Shown piece by piece: positions 1-5,408 of a stretch of DNA of 5,408 nt. The stretch spans positions 1-5,408 of the forward strand of contig CAZYOQ010000041.1 of the NCBI GenBank assembly GCA_964649145.1, given 5' to 3'. The DNA is from MGBC163016 sp964649145. GTDB lineage: Bacteria > Actinomycetota > Coriobacteriia > Coriobacteriales > Eggerthellaceae. Every line of letters starts with the position of its first letter. Position 1 is the stretch's first letter. The translations under genes and the position numbers were made by a program. The notes beneath the pieces were generated by a model. The model saw only the letters and a program-made list of their open reading frames with translations. It was not told the origin of the DNA and searched no databases.

Positions 1-897
1 GAGGCCGCCAAAGACGGCGACACGGTCAAGTTGCTAGCCGACTCAACCGAGAACGTAACCATACCAGAAGGCGCTACTATCACTCTTGATTTGAACGGCA
101 AGACAATTTCAACCTCAGGCAATACGATAAATAACAATGGCACCCTCACAGTAAAGGATAGTTCTGAGCCGAGTACCGGCAAGCTAGTCAGCACTGAAAG
201 TTTCTGCATCTATGCAAATACTGGTTCCACTACAACCATTGAATCTGGCACGATTGAGTCTGTTGAAGGCGCAGTTATTACTGGTACAAGCACAGGAGCA
301 ACCATCAATATTAAAGGCGGTACTCTGAAAGCAAGTGACAATGCAGTCGTTGCTGGAAATGGTACAGATCGTAATGGCGAGCCCAACACTATTAATATCA
401 GCGGCGGCACTATAGAAGGCTCAATTACCACCGATGGATATGTTGCCTGCGGCGTCTATGCTCCGTGGAAAGATATTGTCAATATCACTGGTGGAACTAT
501 AAATATTACCGGAGGTGCTGGCGTTGTTGCCCGCGCCGGTAATGTAAACATCAGTGATAAAGTCACCATTACCACCACAGGAAACGCTACCGGCAAGGTT
601 GGAGACTCTCGCGTTGTAGTACCGTGCTCTGCCATTGTCTACGACAGCGAGGCAAACTATCCAGCCAAAACAGAAGATTCCAAGATTACTGTCACTGGTG
701 GAAACTTTACATCTGACAGCGGAGTTGACGCCGTCGCCAACGTAGGCGGTGACGTGAAAGTCGAGGTTTCTGGCGGCACCTACTCTTCAGATGTAAATGA
801 CTATGTAGTTGCCGGTAATAGGGCAGTTCAAAATGATGATGGAACGTATTCCATTCAAGTTGATGCTGAGACGGCTGTAGTCGAAATAAGCGGTGTT
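1..897 (+). repeat. Long protein repeat unit 1 (beginning truncated)
   Basis: This is the first copy of a roughly 310-codon unit. Landmarks are EAAKDGDTVKLL at base 1, GAGVVARAGNV ending near 549, and VGDS...VPCSAIVYDSEANYP from about 598. The tail, with TGGNF, SGGTYSSDVNDYVVAG and DGTYSIQ, ends near 870. The matching landmarks in unit 2 lie 924 to 951 bases further on. The units are diverged at the DNA level, so this is an old duplication and not a recent exact tandem copy. Confidence 0.75.
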
Positions 898-1644
898 GGC
901 TACACCACTCTCTCTGACGCCATTAACGCCGCCGAGATTGGCGGGACGGTCACACTCCTTAAAGACGTGGAGCTGACCGAGACACAGAGCATCAGCGCCG
1001 ATGTAACCATCGACCTGAACGAAAAAACCATCACTGGCAACAACGTCCGGGCGCTCTGGGTGAAGAGCGGAACCCTTACCTTGAGCGGTGAAGGTACTGT
1101 AACTACCGTAGCTAGTGAGACTGATCCTATTGTTGATACCAGCTCGGTTATCCGTGTAGGCGACGCTGATACAAATGAAAGCGCTTCTCTAGTTATCGAA
1201 GCTGACGTAAGTATCAAAGCTCCTGCCACCTACGGAGTGACAGTGTTTGGTAAAAATGCAAATTTAACCTTAGATGTTAAAGGCACAATTGAGGCCACAG
1301 GCAATGCATCTGCAATCTCTGGCAATGGCAGCAAGGGTCTTACCGCCACTACCATCACCATTGAAAGCGGAGCGGTTATCTCCGCTACGACAGGAGTCGC
1401 CATCTACCAGCCTCAGGAAGGCACACTTACCATTAAGGATGGCGCAAGTATTACTGCCACAGATGGTGCAGGCATCGTGGCTCGCTCAGGCAATGTCACA
1501 ATTGAAGGCGGCACTATAATCGCTGGTGGCGAAGGTACACATGCCATAGGCGACAGCACGATTGAAGTGCCTAAGTCTGCTGTGGTTTATGACTTCAGCG
1601 CAAACTATCCTGGCTCGACCGAAGAAAACGCAAAACTGACTATT
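1..1644 (+). CDS. Repetitive beta-helix surface/secreted protein, interior fragment (5' end outside window, 3' end in gap)
   Basis: The frame is open from base 1 to the N-run (548 codons) with no stop, so the true start lies upstream. The TTG at 31 is internal, because the conserved motif EAAKDGDTVKLLAD precedes and includes it. The protein is rich in Thr, Gly, Ser, Val and Ile and has few Cys. Short strands recur around GGT motifs, for example KGGTLKA, SGGTIEG, TGGTINITGG and SGGTYSS, a pattern typical of right-handed beta-helix (pectate-lyase-like) folds. Two homologous units are present. Unit starts share (A/N)AA..G.TV.LL.D followed by TIDLN.KTI, and later parts share GAG(V/I)VAR(A/S)GNV and GDS...VP.SA(I/V)VYD..ANYP. 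No catalytic motif is recognisable. By analogy it is an extracellular adhesin-like or structural protein; the ligand is unknown. It probably continues after the gap into the coiled-coil/FnIII segment. The coding call is very secure, the fold is likely, and the function is unknown. Confidence 0.9.
898..1644 (+). repeat. Long protein repeat unit 2 (3' end lost in the gap)
   Basis: This is the second copy, starting at GYTTLSDAINAAEIGGTV. It carries GAGIVARSGNV (codon AAT of GNV at 1492) and IGDSTIEVPKSAVVYDFSANYP (from 1546). It breaks off at ENAKLTI, which is the position of SKITVTGG in unit 1. The GGNF/GGTY tail seen in unit 1 is therefore expected immediately inside the gap. The opening module (about 895-1080) is visibly richer in G+C than the flanking parts of the unit. 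Confidence 0.75.
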
Positions 1645-1744
1645 NNNNNNNNNNNNNNNNNNNNNNNNNNNNNNNNNNNNNNNNNNNNNNNNNNNNNNNN
1701 NNNNNNNNNNNNNNNNNNNNNNNNNNNNNNNNNNNNNNNNNNNN
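1645..1744. other. Assembly gap (100 Ns)
   Basis: There are exactly 100 consecutive Ns, the conventional placeholder for a gap of unknown length. Coding sequence flanks both sides: frame 1 before and frame 3 after. Because the true length is unknown, neither the missing sequence nor the frame relation can be read. The gap lies inside repeat unit 2, so a repeat-induced assembly break is the simplest explanation. Confidence 0.98.
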
Positions 1745-2552
1745 TCAATTGGCCAGTGATTTAGAAGCTGCTGAAGCACGCATTACAGAACTCGAGACGC
1801 AGGTAGCAGATCTAACCGAAAAGCTCGCGAATGCTGCAAGCAAAGAAGAAGTTGCGGATCTCCAGACAAAGATTGAAGAACTCCAAACCGAGCTTGCAAG
1901 CGTCAATGCAAGTAGTACTGCACAACAAGAAGAGATCAATGCTTTGACGAACGCACTACAAGATGCAAGTGACAAAATCACTACTCTTGAGAACAGCACA
2001 GTTGATCTGAAAGAGTATGAAGGTCTTGAAGAGACGATTCGCAATCTTCGCGGTTCTGTCAACACCATCAAACTTTCCACTACAACATTTACTTACAACG
2101 GCAAAGTCAAGAAGCCGAAGGTTACGGTAGTTGACCCATTCACAGACACTGTTGTTGATCCTTCAAATTACACAGTTACCTTTAAAGGAAACAAGGTTAA
2201 ACCGGGTATTGTAACCGTTAAAGTCACCTTCCGTGGCAACACCTATCATGGTACCCAGACCAAGACCTACAAGATTTTGCCAAAGAAGACCAAGATTACT
2301 AAGTCGAAGGCCAAAAAGAAGCAGATCACGATTAAGTATAAGAAGTCGCCATATGCAAGCGGTTATCAGATTGCATATCACAAGGCAGGAACTTCTAACA
2401 AGTTCAAGACTACAACCAAGACTTCTGTAACCATCAAAAAGTTAAAGAAGGGTACAAAGTACTACTTCAAGGTACGCGCTTACAAGAAGGTAAATGGCAA
2501 GAAATACTATGGCAAGTGGTCCAATATCAAGCTAGTTAAGACCAAAAAGTAA
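1745..2552 (+). CDS. C-terminal part of surface protein: coiled coil, Ig-like domain, FnIII domain (5' end in gap)
   Basis: The reading frame is open from the gap edge (first full codon CAA at 1746) to TAA at 2550-2552. The TTG at 1749 is not a convincing start, since no ribosome binding site is visible and the coiled coil is already under way. Order of domains: an acidic heptad coiled coil (about 1750-2050, LETQVADL, LQTKIEELQTEL, INALTNAL); an Ig-like beta-sandwich module (about 2059-2282, FTYNGKVKKPKVTV, NYTVTFKGN, TYKIL); and a fibronectin type III domain (2283 to the end, ASGYQIAYHKAG, VTIKKLKKGTKYYFKVRAYK, YYGKWSN). The charge switches from acidic in the coiled coil to very Lys-rich in the C-terminal half. 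There is no LPXTG sorting signal or membrane anchor, so the product is either released or held by charge or another wall-binding part. It is most likely the same gene as the fragment before the gap. Two separate genes cannot be excluded. Confidence 0.88.
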
Positions 2553-2575
2553 TTAAGGTCAAACGCGCGGGGCAG

Positions 2576-2609
2576 AAAATGCAGGAGCAGAAATGTTCCT
2601 GCATTTTTT
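2576..2609 (+). terminator. Rho-independent terminator of the surface-protein gene
   Basis: The arm AAAATGCAGGAGC (2576-2588) pairs with GTTCCTGCATTTT (2595-2607): 13 pairs with one G-T wobble and a 6-nt loop. A run of six T follows the stem core (2604-2609). It begins 23 bases after the TAA stop, in the expected orientation. Confidence 0.9.
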
Positions 2610-2795
2610 ATGTCTTAGTTCTTTTTGCGGCACGCGCTTGCTATAACACAATGTGTGCCAGTTCTTCACACATGCTTTTTAGCTGCGCCGACGGCGGCTA
2701 TGGTTTACTTGCATGCTTGCACGTTTAAACTGCGCACATTCCCTTTTCGCCAATCTGAAAGACTTGCACTCCCCTCTCCGCATACTGAAAAGTTT

Positions 2796-2828
2796 CGGCT
2801 AATCTTATATTTTTCTTACAATTAGCCG
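2796..2828. repeat. 33-bp palindromic repeat, copy 1 (imperfect)
   Basis: CGGCTAAT (2796-2803) pairs perfectly with ATTAGCCG (2821-2828) around an A+T-rich centre. The first 13 bases and the last 8 are identical to the palindrome at 3598-3630, and both are exactly 33 bp. An A-run follows. The shared arms and equal length suggest a dispersed family rather than chance. Confidence 0.6.
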
Positions 2829-2886
2829 CAAAAAAATGGTCATGTATTGCGCTAATCCAAAGAGATGTTAAAGGCTCTCAAAGAAC

Positions 2887-2947
2887 TTGAAATAAGGCTT
2901 GCTTTGCATGCCTCTTATTTCAATTTAGTGGACATAATTGAAATAAG
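2887..2947. repeat. Alternating inverted repeats (TTGAAATAAG / CTTATTTCAA)
   Basis: The 10-mer TTGAAATAAG occurs at 2887-2896 and 2938-2947, and its reverse complement sits between them at 2914-2923. The central arm extends to a perfect 12-bp pairing with the right one (CTTATTTCAATT 2914-2925 with AATTGAAATAAG 2936-2947, 10-nt loop). The middle arm can pair with either neighbour, so two mutually exclusive hairpins are possible. There is no T-run, so it is not a standard terminator. Confidence 0.7.
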
Positions 2948-3124
2948 ATATATAAGTAAATGTGCAGTTTTCGCAATACTAATATTATCTGAATATGCAT
3001 TTCTTGCGATGTTCATAAAAGATGTTATTGCGCTTTTCGCAAGAACTTCACTGTTCTTTTGGCTCCAAATTTCACAATAAAAGACCAGCATTATTTGGAA
3101 AGAAGCAAATTACTGTAATAAAGT

Positions 3125-3142
3125 TACGTCGCATACGTCGCA
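3125..3142. repeat. Tandem 9-bp duplication TACGTCGCA x2
   Basis: There are two perfect adjacent copies, 3125-3133 and 3134-3142. It could be a target duplication scar, a slippage product or a binding site. Nothing nearby settles which. Confidence 0.6.
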
Positions 3143-3169
3143 AGTTTAAGATTTAGAACCATTTTACAG

Positions 3170-3334
3170 GCCGCGCTCGTTTACGGAAACGGGTCGGTGA
3201 GCTTGTTCCTACAGCATATAGGTATCCACACAGATTTTCCAATCGCTTCAAGACTTCGCTCTGAGAGAATCTGTCCGATAACCTGTGACTCCCCATCCGC
3301 TAGACTCTATCGCTTCTGGTAGCAATAGAGTTTA
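3170..3334. other. Hairpin-rich non-coding block (possible structured RNA or dispersed element)
   Basis: Three hairpins follow each other. CGTTT (3178-3182) pairs with AAACG (3187-3191) around a 4-nt loop. ACAGATTTTC (3230-3239) pairs with GAGAATCTGT (3265-3274), ten pairs with one wobble. TAGACTCTAT (3301-3310) pairs with ATAGAGTTTA (3325-3334), ten pairs with one wobble, plus an inner GCT/AGC. None of the three frames on the minus strand is both long and recognisable. Transcription strand and function are unknown. I tested it by eye against tmRNA, RNase P RNA, SRP RNA and the TPP riboswitch and found no match. Confidence 0.35.
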
Positions 3335-3367
3335 GACGACGGAGTAATAACGGCGATGACCCGCCAG

Positions 3368-3614
3368 CTATATCGCCCAAGCTGGCAGAATGAGACATGA
3401 TTCGTCAAGAGCTCCCAGGTCACGTTTCATGCAGACAAGAAGACCTGTGCCTAGACCAAGCGAGCCGCGATTCAACACGGAAAACGCTTTTACATCTTTG
3501 TGCTGAGGATTTGCACTCTTCTTGATTTCTATTGGATAGAGCGTGCCATGCCGCCAAGCCAGTGTCAGTAAAATAAAGCTTGGGGGTCTTAATTGCGCGG
3601 CTAATCTTATCGTC
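3368..3614 (-). pseudogene. Relic of a DUF4143-family ATPase (C-terminal pieces only)
   Basis: Two in-order fragments of the same family lie in different frames. The upstream fragment reads DDKISRAIKTPKLYFTDTG then LAAW (3614 down to 3546), the hallmark TPKLYF.DTGLAA segment of the DUF4143 domain. It is joined within the shared letters GCATGGC to a second frame that reads GTLYPIEIKKSANP, then KAFSVLN, GLGTGLLVCM and the end PAWAI with a stop at 3368-3370, which matches the usual family C-terminus. Intact members carry roughly 60 residues between LAA and GTLYPIEIKK. Those are missing, and the join shifts frame. In-frame stops appear just upstream of the first fragment, and no P-loop ATPase N-terminus is seen in 3615-3950. 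An ATG at 3686-3688 opens the second frame, but its first 45 or so residues are not family sequence. Intact relatives are AAA-type ATPases of accessory regions with unclear function; this copy must be dead. Confidence 0.82.
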
Positions 3615-3630
3615 TCGGTAAGATTAGCCG
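3598..3630. repeat. 33-bp palindromic repeat, copy 2 (perfect 12-bp arms)
   Basis: CGGCTAATCTTA (3598-3609) and TAAGATTAGCCG (3619-3630) are perfect reverse complements around a 9-nt loop. It overlaps the upstream edge of the DUF4143 relic, where one arm coincides with codons for KIS in KISRAIKTPK. It shares 13 leading and 8 trailing bases with copy 1 at 2796-2828. It is not a normal terminator: on the minus strand the T-run precedes the stem instead of following it. Confidence 0.7.
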
Positions 3631-3911
3631 AAAAACTAGAGCGAAAGATTGTACACGAATTCCTGCGATCTTCATGCATAACACCCATACTGTTCGTAGG
3701 TGCAGTATTGTGAAAGCTTGCCCCTCTACGTTTCTCGCCTAATTATTTCAAGTTTTTATCGGCATTAGGGCAGATCAAAGGTGTTGACCGCTACCCGTCA
3801 CTCTCGTGGCAGCATGGCTTGAAGGTTCGCTCAAAGTGAAATACTAGGTAAGCATTTTTGTCATTATTTAAAACAAATCATTTGCTGTTAGCACGCACAT
3901 AAAAGGTGCTT
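3631..3911. other. Non-coding stretch between the two relics
   Basis: All frames are interrupted, and I recognise no protein segment here. A weak 6-bp inverted repeat, CCTAAT (3738-3743) with ATTAGG (3764-3769), is the only structure seen. The stretch could be decayed ATPase sequence, but nothing readable supports that. Confidence 0.5.
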
Positions 3912-4091
3912 CTTCCTCTTGATCTGTATCGTGCTAATTCGCACCCTTCGTTAGAGCGGTGGGAACTTTAAAAAGTTTTCCCATACCGTTAAATCAGACT
4001 TCAATGCTGACAGAATATCTTCATCGTTTTTAAATCCATCAGGTGTAATATCAGGAAGAACAGCTCTTCCAGCATCCGTCAACCCTTGACA
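3912..4091 (-). pseudogene. Relic of a YdeI/OmpD-associated family protein with a nonsense codon
   Basis: On the minus strand the frame from 4091 to 3954 reads QGLTDAGRAVLPDITPDGF, then DEDILSALKSD and VWENFLKFPPL. This follows the order and wording of the middle of YdeI/OmpD-associated family proteins (TEAG.A.LPD, then DILEALK.D..WENF..FPPLYRR.RI). A TAA (3951-3953) stands exactly where the family has Tyr, and the same frame resumes with RRVRISTIQIKRK, as expected for the homologue. A single nonsense change is therefore visible. After about 3912 the similarity fades and stops accumulate. A TGA (4092-4094) blocks the frame upstream, and the N-terminal half is absent, replaced by the 3' end of rlmD. 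Family members are small proteins of poorly known function. The identification is from memory of the family pattern and is fairly strong over about 55 codons. Confidence 0.8.
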
Positions 4092-5361
4092 TCAAGGCTA
4101 CGCACTCAACATGGCTCGTGTGTGGGAACATGTCAACGCCCTGAAGCTCTTCAAGGCGGTATCCCCGCTCCACAAGAAAAGAAACGTCGCGCGCTTGGGT
4201 AGTCGGATTGCAGGAAATGTAAACAATGCGCTGCGAACCCAGCATACACATAGCGCGTAAAAAGTCCTCACTGGCACCCGCACGGGGAGGATCCATCAGC
4301 ACCACATCGATGGGTTCGCTTCTCTGCGCGCAATCACGCATAAAGCTGCCGGCATCGGCGGTGGTAAAAGTGGCGTTAGCGATACCATTGTGCCGTGCGT
4401 TCTCGCGTGCATCTTTAATGGCAGACGATACATTATCAACGCCGATCACGCGCGCAGCCGGGGTGGGCAGCCCCTTGGCAGCCACTAGCCCGATAGTGCC
4501 CGTGCCACAATATGCATCCAAAAGGGTTTCGCTACCAGTAAGGCGAGCCATCTCAATCGCACGACGGTAGAGCACTTCGGTTTGCGTGGAGTTAACCTGG
4601 TAAAACGAGTGAGAAGAAATGCGAAAGCTCAAGCCACAAAGCGAATCAAGAATAAAGCCTGGCCCATAGAGAGTCTTCTCTTCTTCGCCCAAGATCACAT
4701 TAGTTTGGCGCGTATTGATATTTTGAACGATAGTTGTAATACCGCTGGTACGCTTTACCAGTTCGCGGCAAAAGTTTTTTGACCCGGTAAAGGCCCGCCC
4801 ATTGGTTACCAAGGTTACTAATATTTCGCCCGAGGTATGCCCAACGCGAACAACGGCATGGCGCATAAAACCCGTACCAGTATCTTCGTTATAGGGCTCC
4901 ATGCCATAGCGCAGCATGAGCGATCTAATAGCAGAGATGATGCGCTTGGCCTCGATGTTTTCAATCAGACAGGTGTCATTTGGGATAATGCGATGCGTGC
5001 CGGCGGCATACATGCCACAAAGAATATCGCGGCGCGCAGTGTTGCGAGCAGTGTTGTTAGCATTACTGCGCCCCGCACTGGCAACCGCGCGCTGCAAAGT
5101 GCTTGATTTGCCCCGCTTTTTGCCTGATGCCCAACGTGTTTGCGAGCCGTTTAGCTTTTTGCCGGGCGCAAAAGGCGAGGTTACCTTGTTGCGATAGTGA
5201 TACGGCTCATCCATCCCCGCTATAGGGCAGACGCGCGCCTGCGACGTCATAAAAGGCGCGAAGAGGTGCTCTAGGGTGTCTTGCTTGGTGGCAAGCTGCT
5301 GGTTATAGGGCGTGTCAATAAACTGGCAGCCGCCGCATGCTTGTTGCACCTCACACTTCAC
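4051..5361 (-). CDS. rlmD: 23S rRNA (uracil-5-)-methyltransferase, RlmD/TrmA family
   Basis: It encodes 436 residues, starting at GTG (5359-5361) with AAGGAGGAG six bases upstream. It transfers a methyl group from SAM to C5 of a uracil in 23S rRNA (U1939 in E. coli RlmD; Gram-positive relatives may also modify U747). Visible family residues: iron-sulphur ligands C3, C9, C12 (C-x5-CGGC) and C131; QVN at 255-257; SAM motif DAYCGTG at 282-288; acidic D309; DPPR at 357-360; nucleophile C384 in SCNPTT; and base E419 in MFPHTSHVE. The enzyme should be active. Oddities: there is no N-terminal TRAM domain, the Cys cluster starting at residue 3; a basic low-complexity insert occupies about 66-112, between YRNKVTSPFAPG and CGMYAAGTHRII; and the last residues (GCWKSCSS) are encoded by bases of a YdeI relic in another frame. 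It stands alone and converges on the surface-protein gene. No terminator was seen after its stop. RlmD is preferred over RlmC or TrmA on motif wording. Confidence 0.95.
   Translation of the reverse strand: MKCEVQQACGGCQFIDTPYNQQLATKQDTLEHLFAPFMTSQARVCPIAGMDEPYHYRNKVTSPFAPGKKLNGSQTRWASGKKRGKSSTLQRAVASAGRSNANNTARNTARRDILCGMYAAGTHRIIPNDTCLIENIEAKRIISAIRSLMLRYGMEPYNEDTGTGFMRHAVVRVGHTSGEILVTLVTNGRAFTGSKNFCRELVKRTSGITTIVQNINTRQTNVILGEEEKTLYGPGFILDSLCGLSFRISSHSFYQVNSTQTEVLYRRAIEMARLTGSETLLDAYCGTGTIGLVAAKGLPTPAARVIGVDNVSSAIKDARENARHNGIANATFTTADAGSFMRDCAQRSEPIDVVLMDPPRAGASEDFLRAMCMLGSQRIVYISCNPTTQARDVSFLVERGYRLEELQGVDMFPHTSHVECVALMSRVDGCWKSCSS
5026..5166 (-). other. Basic low-complexity insert within rlmD
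   Basis: It spans about 47 codons (residues 66-112), rich in Arg, Lys, Ala, Ser and Asn, inserted where most relatives have a loop of about ten residues. It contains a short internal tandem of a 12-base unit beginning GCAGTGTTG (5036-5047 and 5048-5059 on the + strand), giving repeated NTAR. This suggests growth by replication slippage. The frame is kept and the conserved sequence resumes on both sides. Confidence 0.7.
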
Positions 5362-5367
5362 AAAAAA

Positions 5368-5376
5368 CTCCTCCTT
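5368..5376 (-). promoter_or_regulatory. Ribosome binding site of rlmD
   Basis: AAGGAGGAG on the minus strand, six bases before the GTG, is a near-perfect anti-Shine-Dalgarno match. It decides the start: the first Cys of the iron-sulphur site is codon 3, so no longer N-terminus is needed. I could not place a promoter confidently in the 32 bases left upstream. Confidence 0.9.
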
Positions 5377-5408
5377 ACCTGCATATGCGCAAGTATTTGT
5401 AAGAATAC

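Larger units (their letters stand above)
2610..3367. other. Long non-coding stretch with inverted repeats, no defensible gene
   Basis: No frame in this 758-base stretch gives a recognisable protein or a start with a good ribosome binding site. The part around 2860-3120 is A+T-rich, while 2620-2790 and 3120-3360 are more balanced. What can be seen is a 33-bp palindrome, an inverted-repeat cluster, a 9-bp tandem duplication and a block with several hairpins, each listed separately. No tRNA, rRNA or known riboswitch signature was recognised. Confidence 0.6.

Noticed and set aside
1644..1764. Apparent frameshift and early stop (TAG at 1762-1764) of the beta-helix gene just after the gap
   Set aside because: The 100-N gap has no defined length, so the frame cannot be carried across it. 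The sequence after the gap is clearly coding in another frame.
2705..2815. Minus-strand open frame containing ISRNFSVCGEG and KGNVRSLNVQACK
   Set aside because: No start codon and only 37 codons. It looks orderly, and the DNA may belong to a dispersed intergenic repeat, but I cannot name it; a genome-wide BLASTN would be needed.
2887..2947. Three related short repeats as a possible CRISPR remnant
   Set aside because: The repeats are only 10-12 bp, alternate in orientation and have unequal short spacers; no cas gene is present.
2915..3091. 58-codon minus-strand open frame starting with ATG at 3091
   Set aside because: No Shine-Dalgarno sequence and no recognisable domain; A+T-rich DNA gives such frames by chance, and its 3' end is an inverted-repeat arm. 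The + strand frame over 2865-3080 is rejected for the same reasons.
3255..3300. CTGAGAG followed by ATAACCTGTGA, reminiscent of a TPP riboswitch
   Set aside because: The diagnostic second half of the TPP aptamer is missing, and no thiamine gene is near.
3170..3340. Minus-strand readings such as SEVLKRLENLCGYLYAVG or GKSVWIPICCRNKLTDPFP as a protein relic
   Set aside because: All three frames have stops and none matches a family I recognise, so I treat the block as non-coding.
3598..3630. Perfect hairpin read as a Rho-independent terminator
   Set aside because: The stem is followed by A residues on the + strand, and its T-run precedes the stem on the minus strand, so neither direction has the required trailing T-run.

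Overview
The window most likely comes from a host-associated Gram-positive bacterium. The best guess is a member of the Coriobacteriia (Atopobium/Olsenella-like). The guess rests on three things: a giant beta-helix/FnIII repeat surface protein, the sequence style of the RlmD methyltransferase, and relics of DUF4143 ATPase and YdeI-type genes. This is inference from protein style, not a database result.

Layout. Bases 1-1644 are the interior of a long repetitive extracellular protein on the + strand. It has Gly-Gly-Thr beta-helix motifs and two homologous units offset by about 308-317 codons. Bases 1645-1744 are exactly 100 Ns, a scaffold gap. Bases 1745-2552 continue in a coding frame through a coiled coil, an Ig-like beta-sandwich domain and a C-terminal FnIII domain, and end at a strong Rho-independent terminator (2576-2609). 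The two coding pieces are probably one gene whose repeats broke the assembly, so the frame difference across the gap carries no information.

Bases 2610-4050 hold no intact gene that I can defend. This stretch is a gene graveyard. It contains a frameshifted, internally deleted remnant of a DUF4143 ATPase C-terminus (minus strand, 3368-3614) and a remnant of a YdeI/OmpD-associated family protein interrupted by a nonsense codon (minus strand, 3912-4091). It also contains a pair of equal-length 33-bp palindromes, an alternating inverted-repeat cluster, and a block with several hairpins (3170-3334).

Bases 4051-5361 (minus strand) encode an intact 23S rRNA uracil-5-methyltransferase (RlmD family) with all catalytic and iron-sulphur residues. 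It lacks a TRAM domain and carries an unusual basic low-complexity insert. Its last codons run through the YdeI relic in a different frame, so its C-terminus looks chimeric.

The surface-protein gene and rlmD converge and end on either side of the graveyard, and they are not functionally linked. I do not see a convincing new multi-gene system. The points most worth checking are the decay junction at the rlmD 3' end, the paired palindromes, the structured block, and the collapsed repeats in the surface protein.
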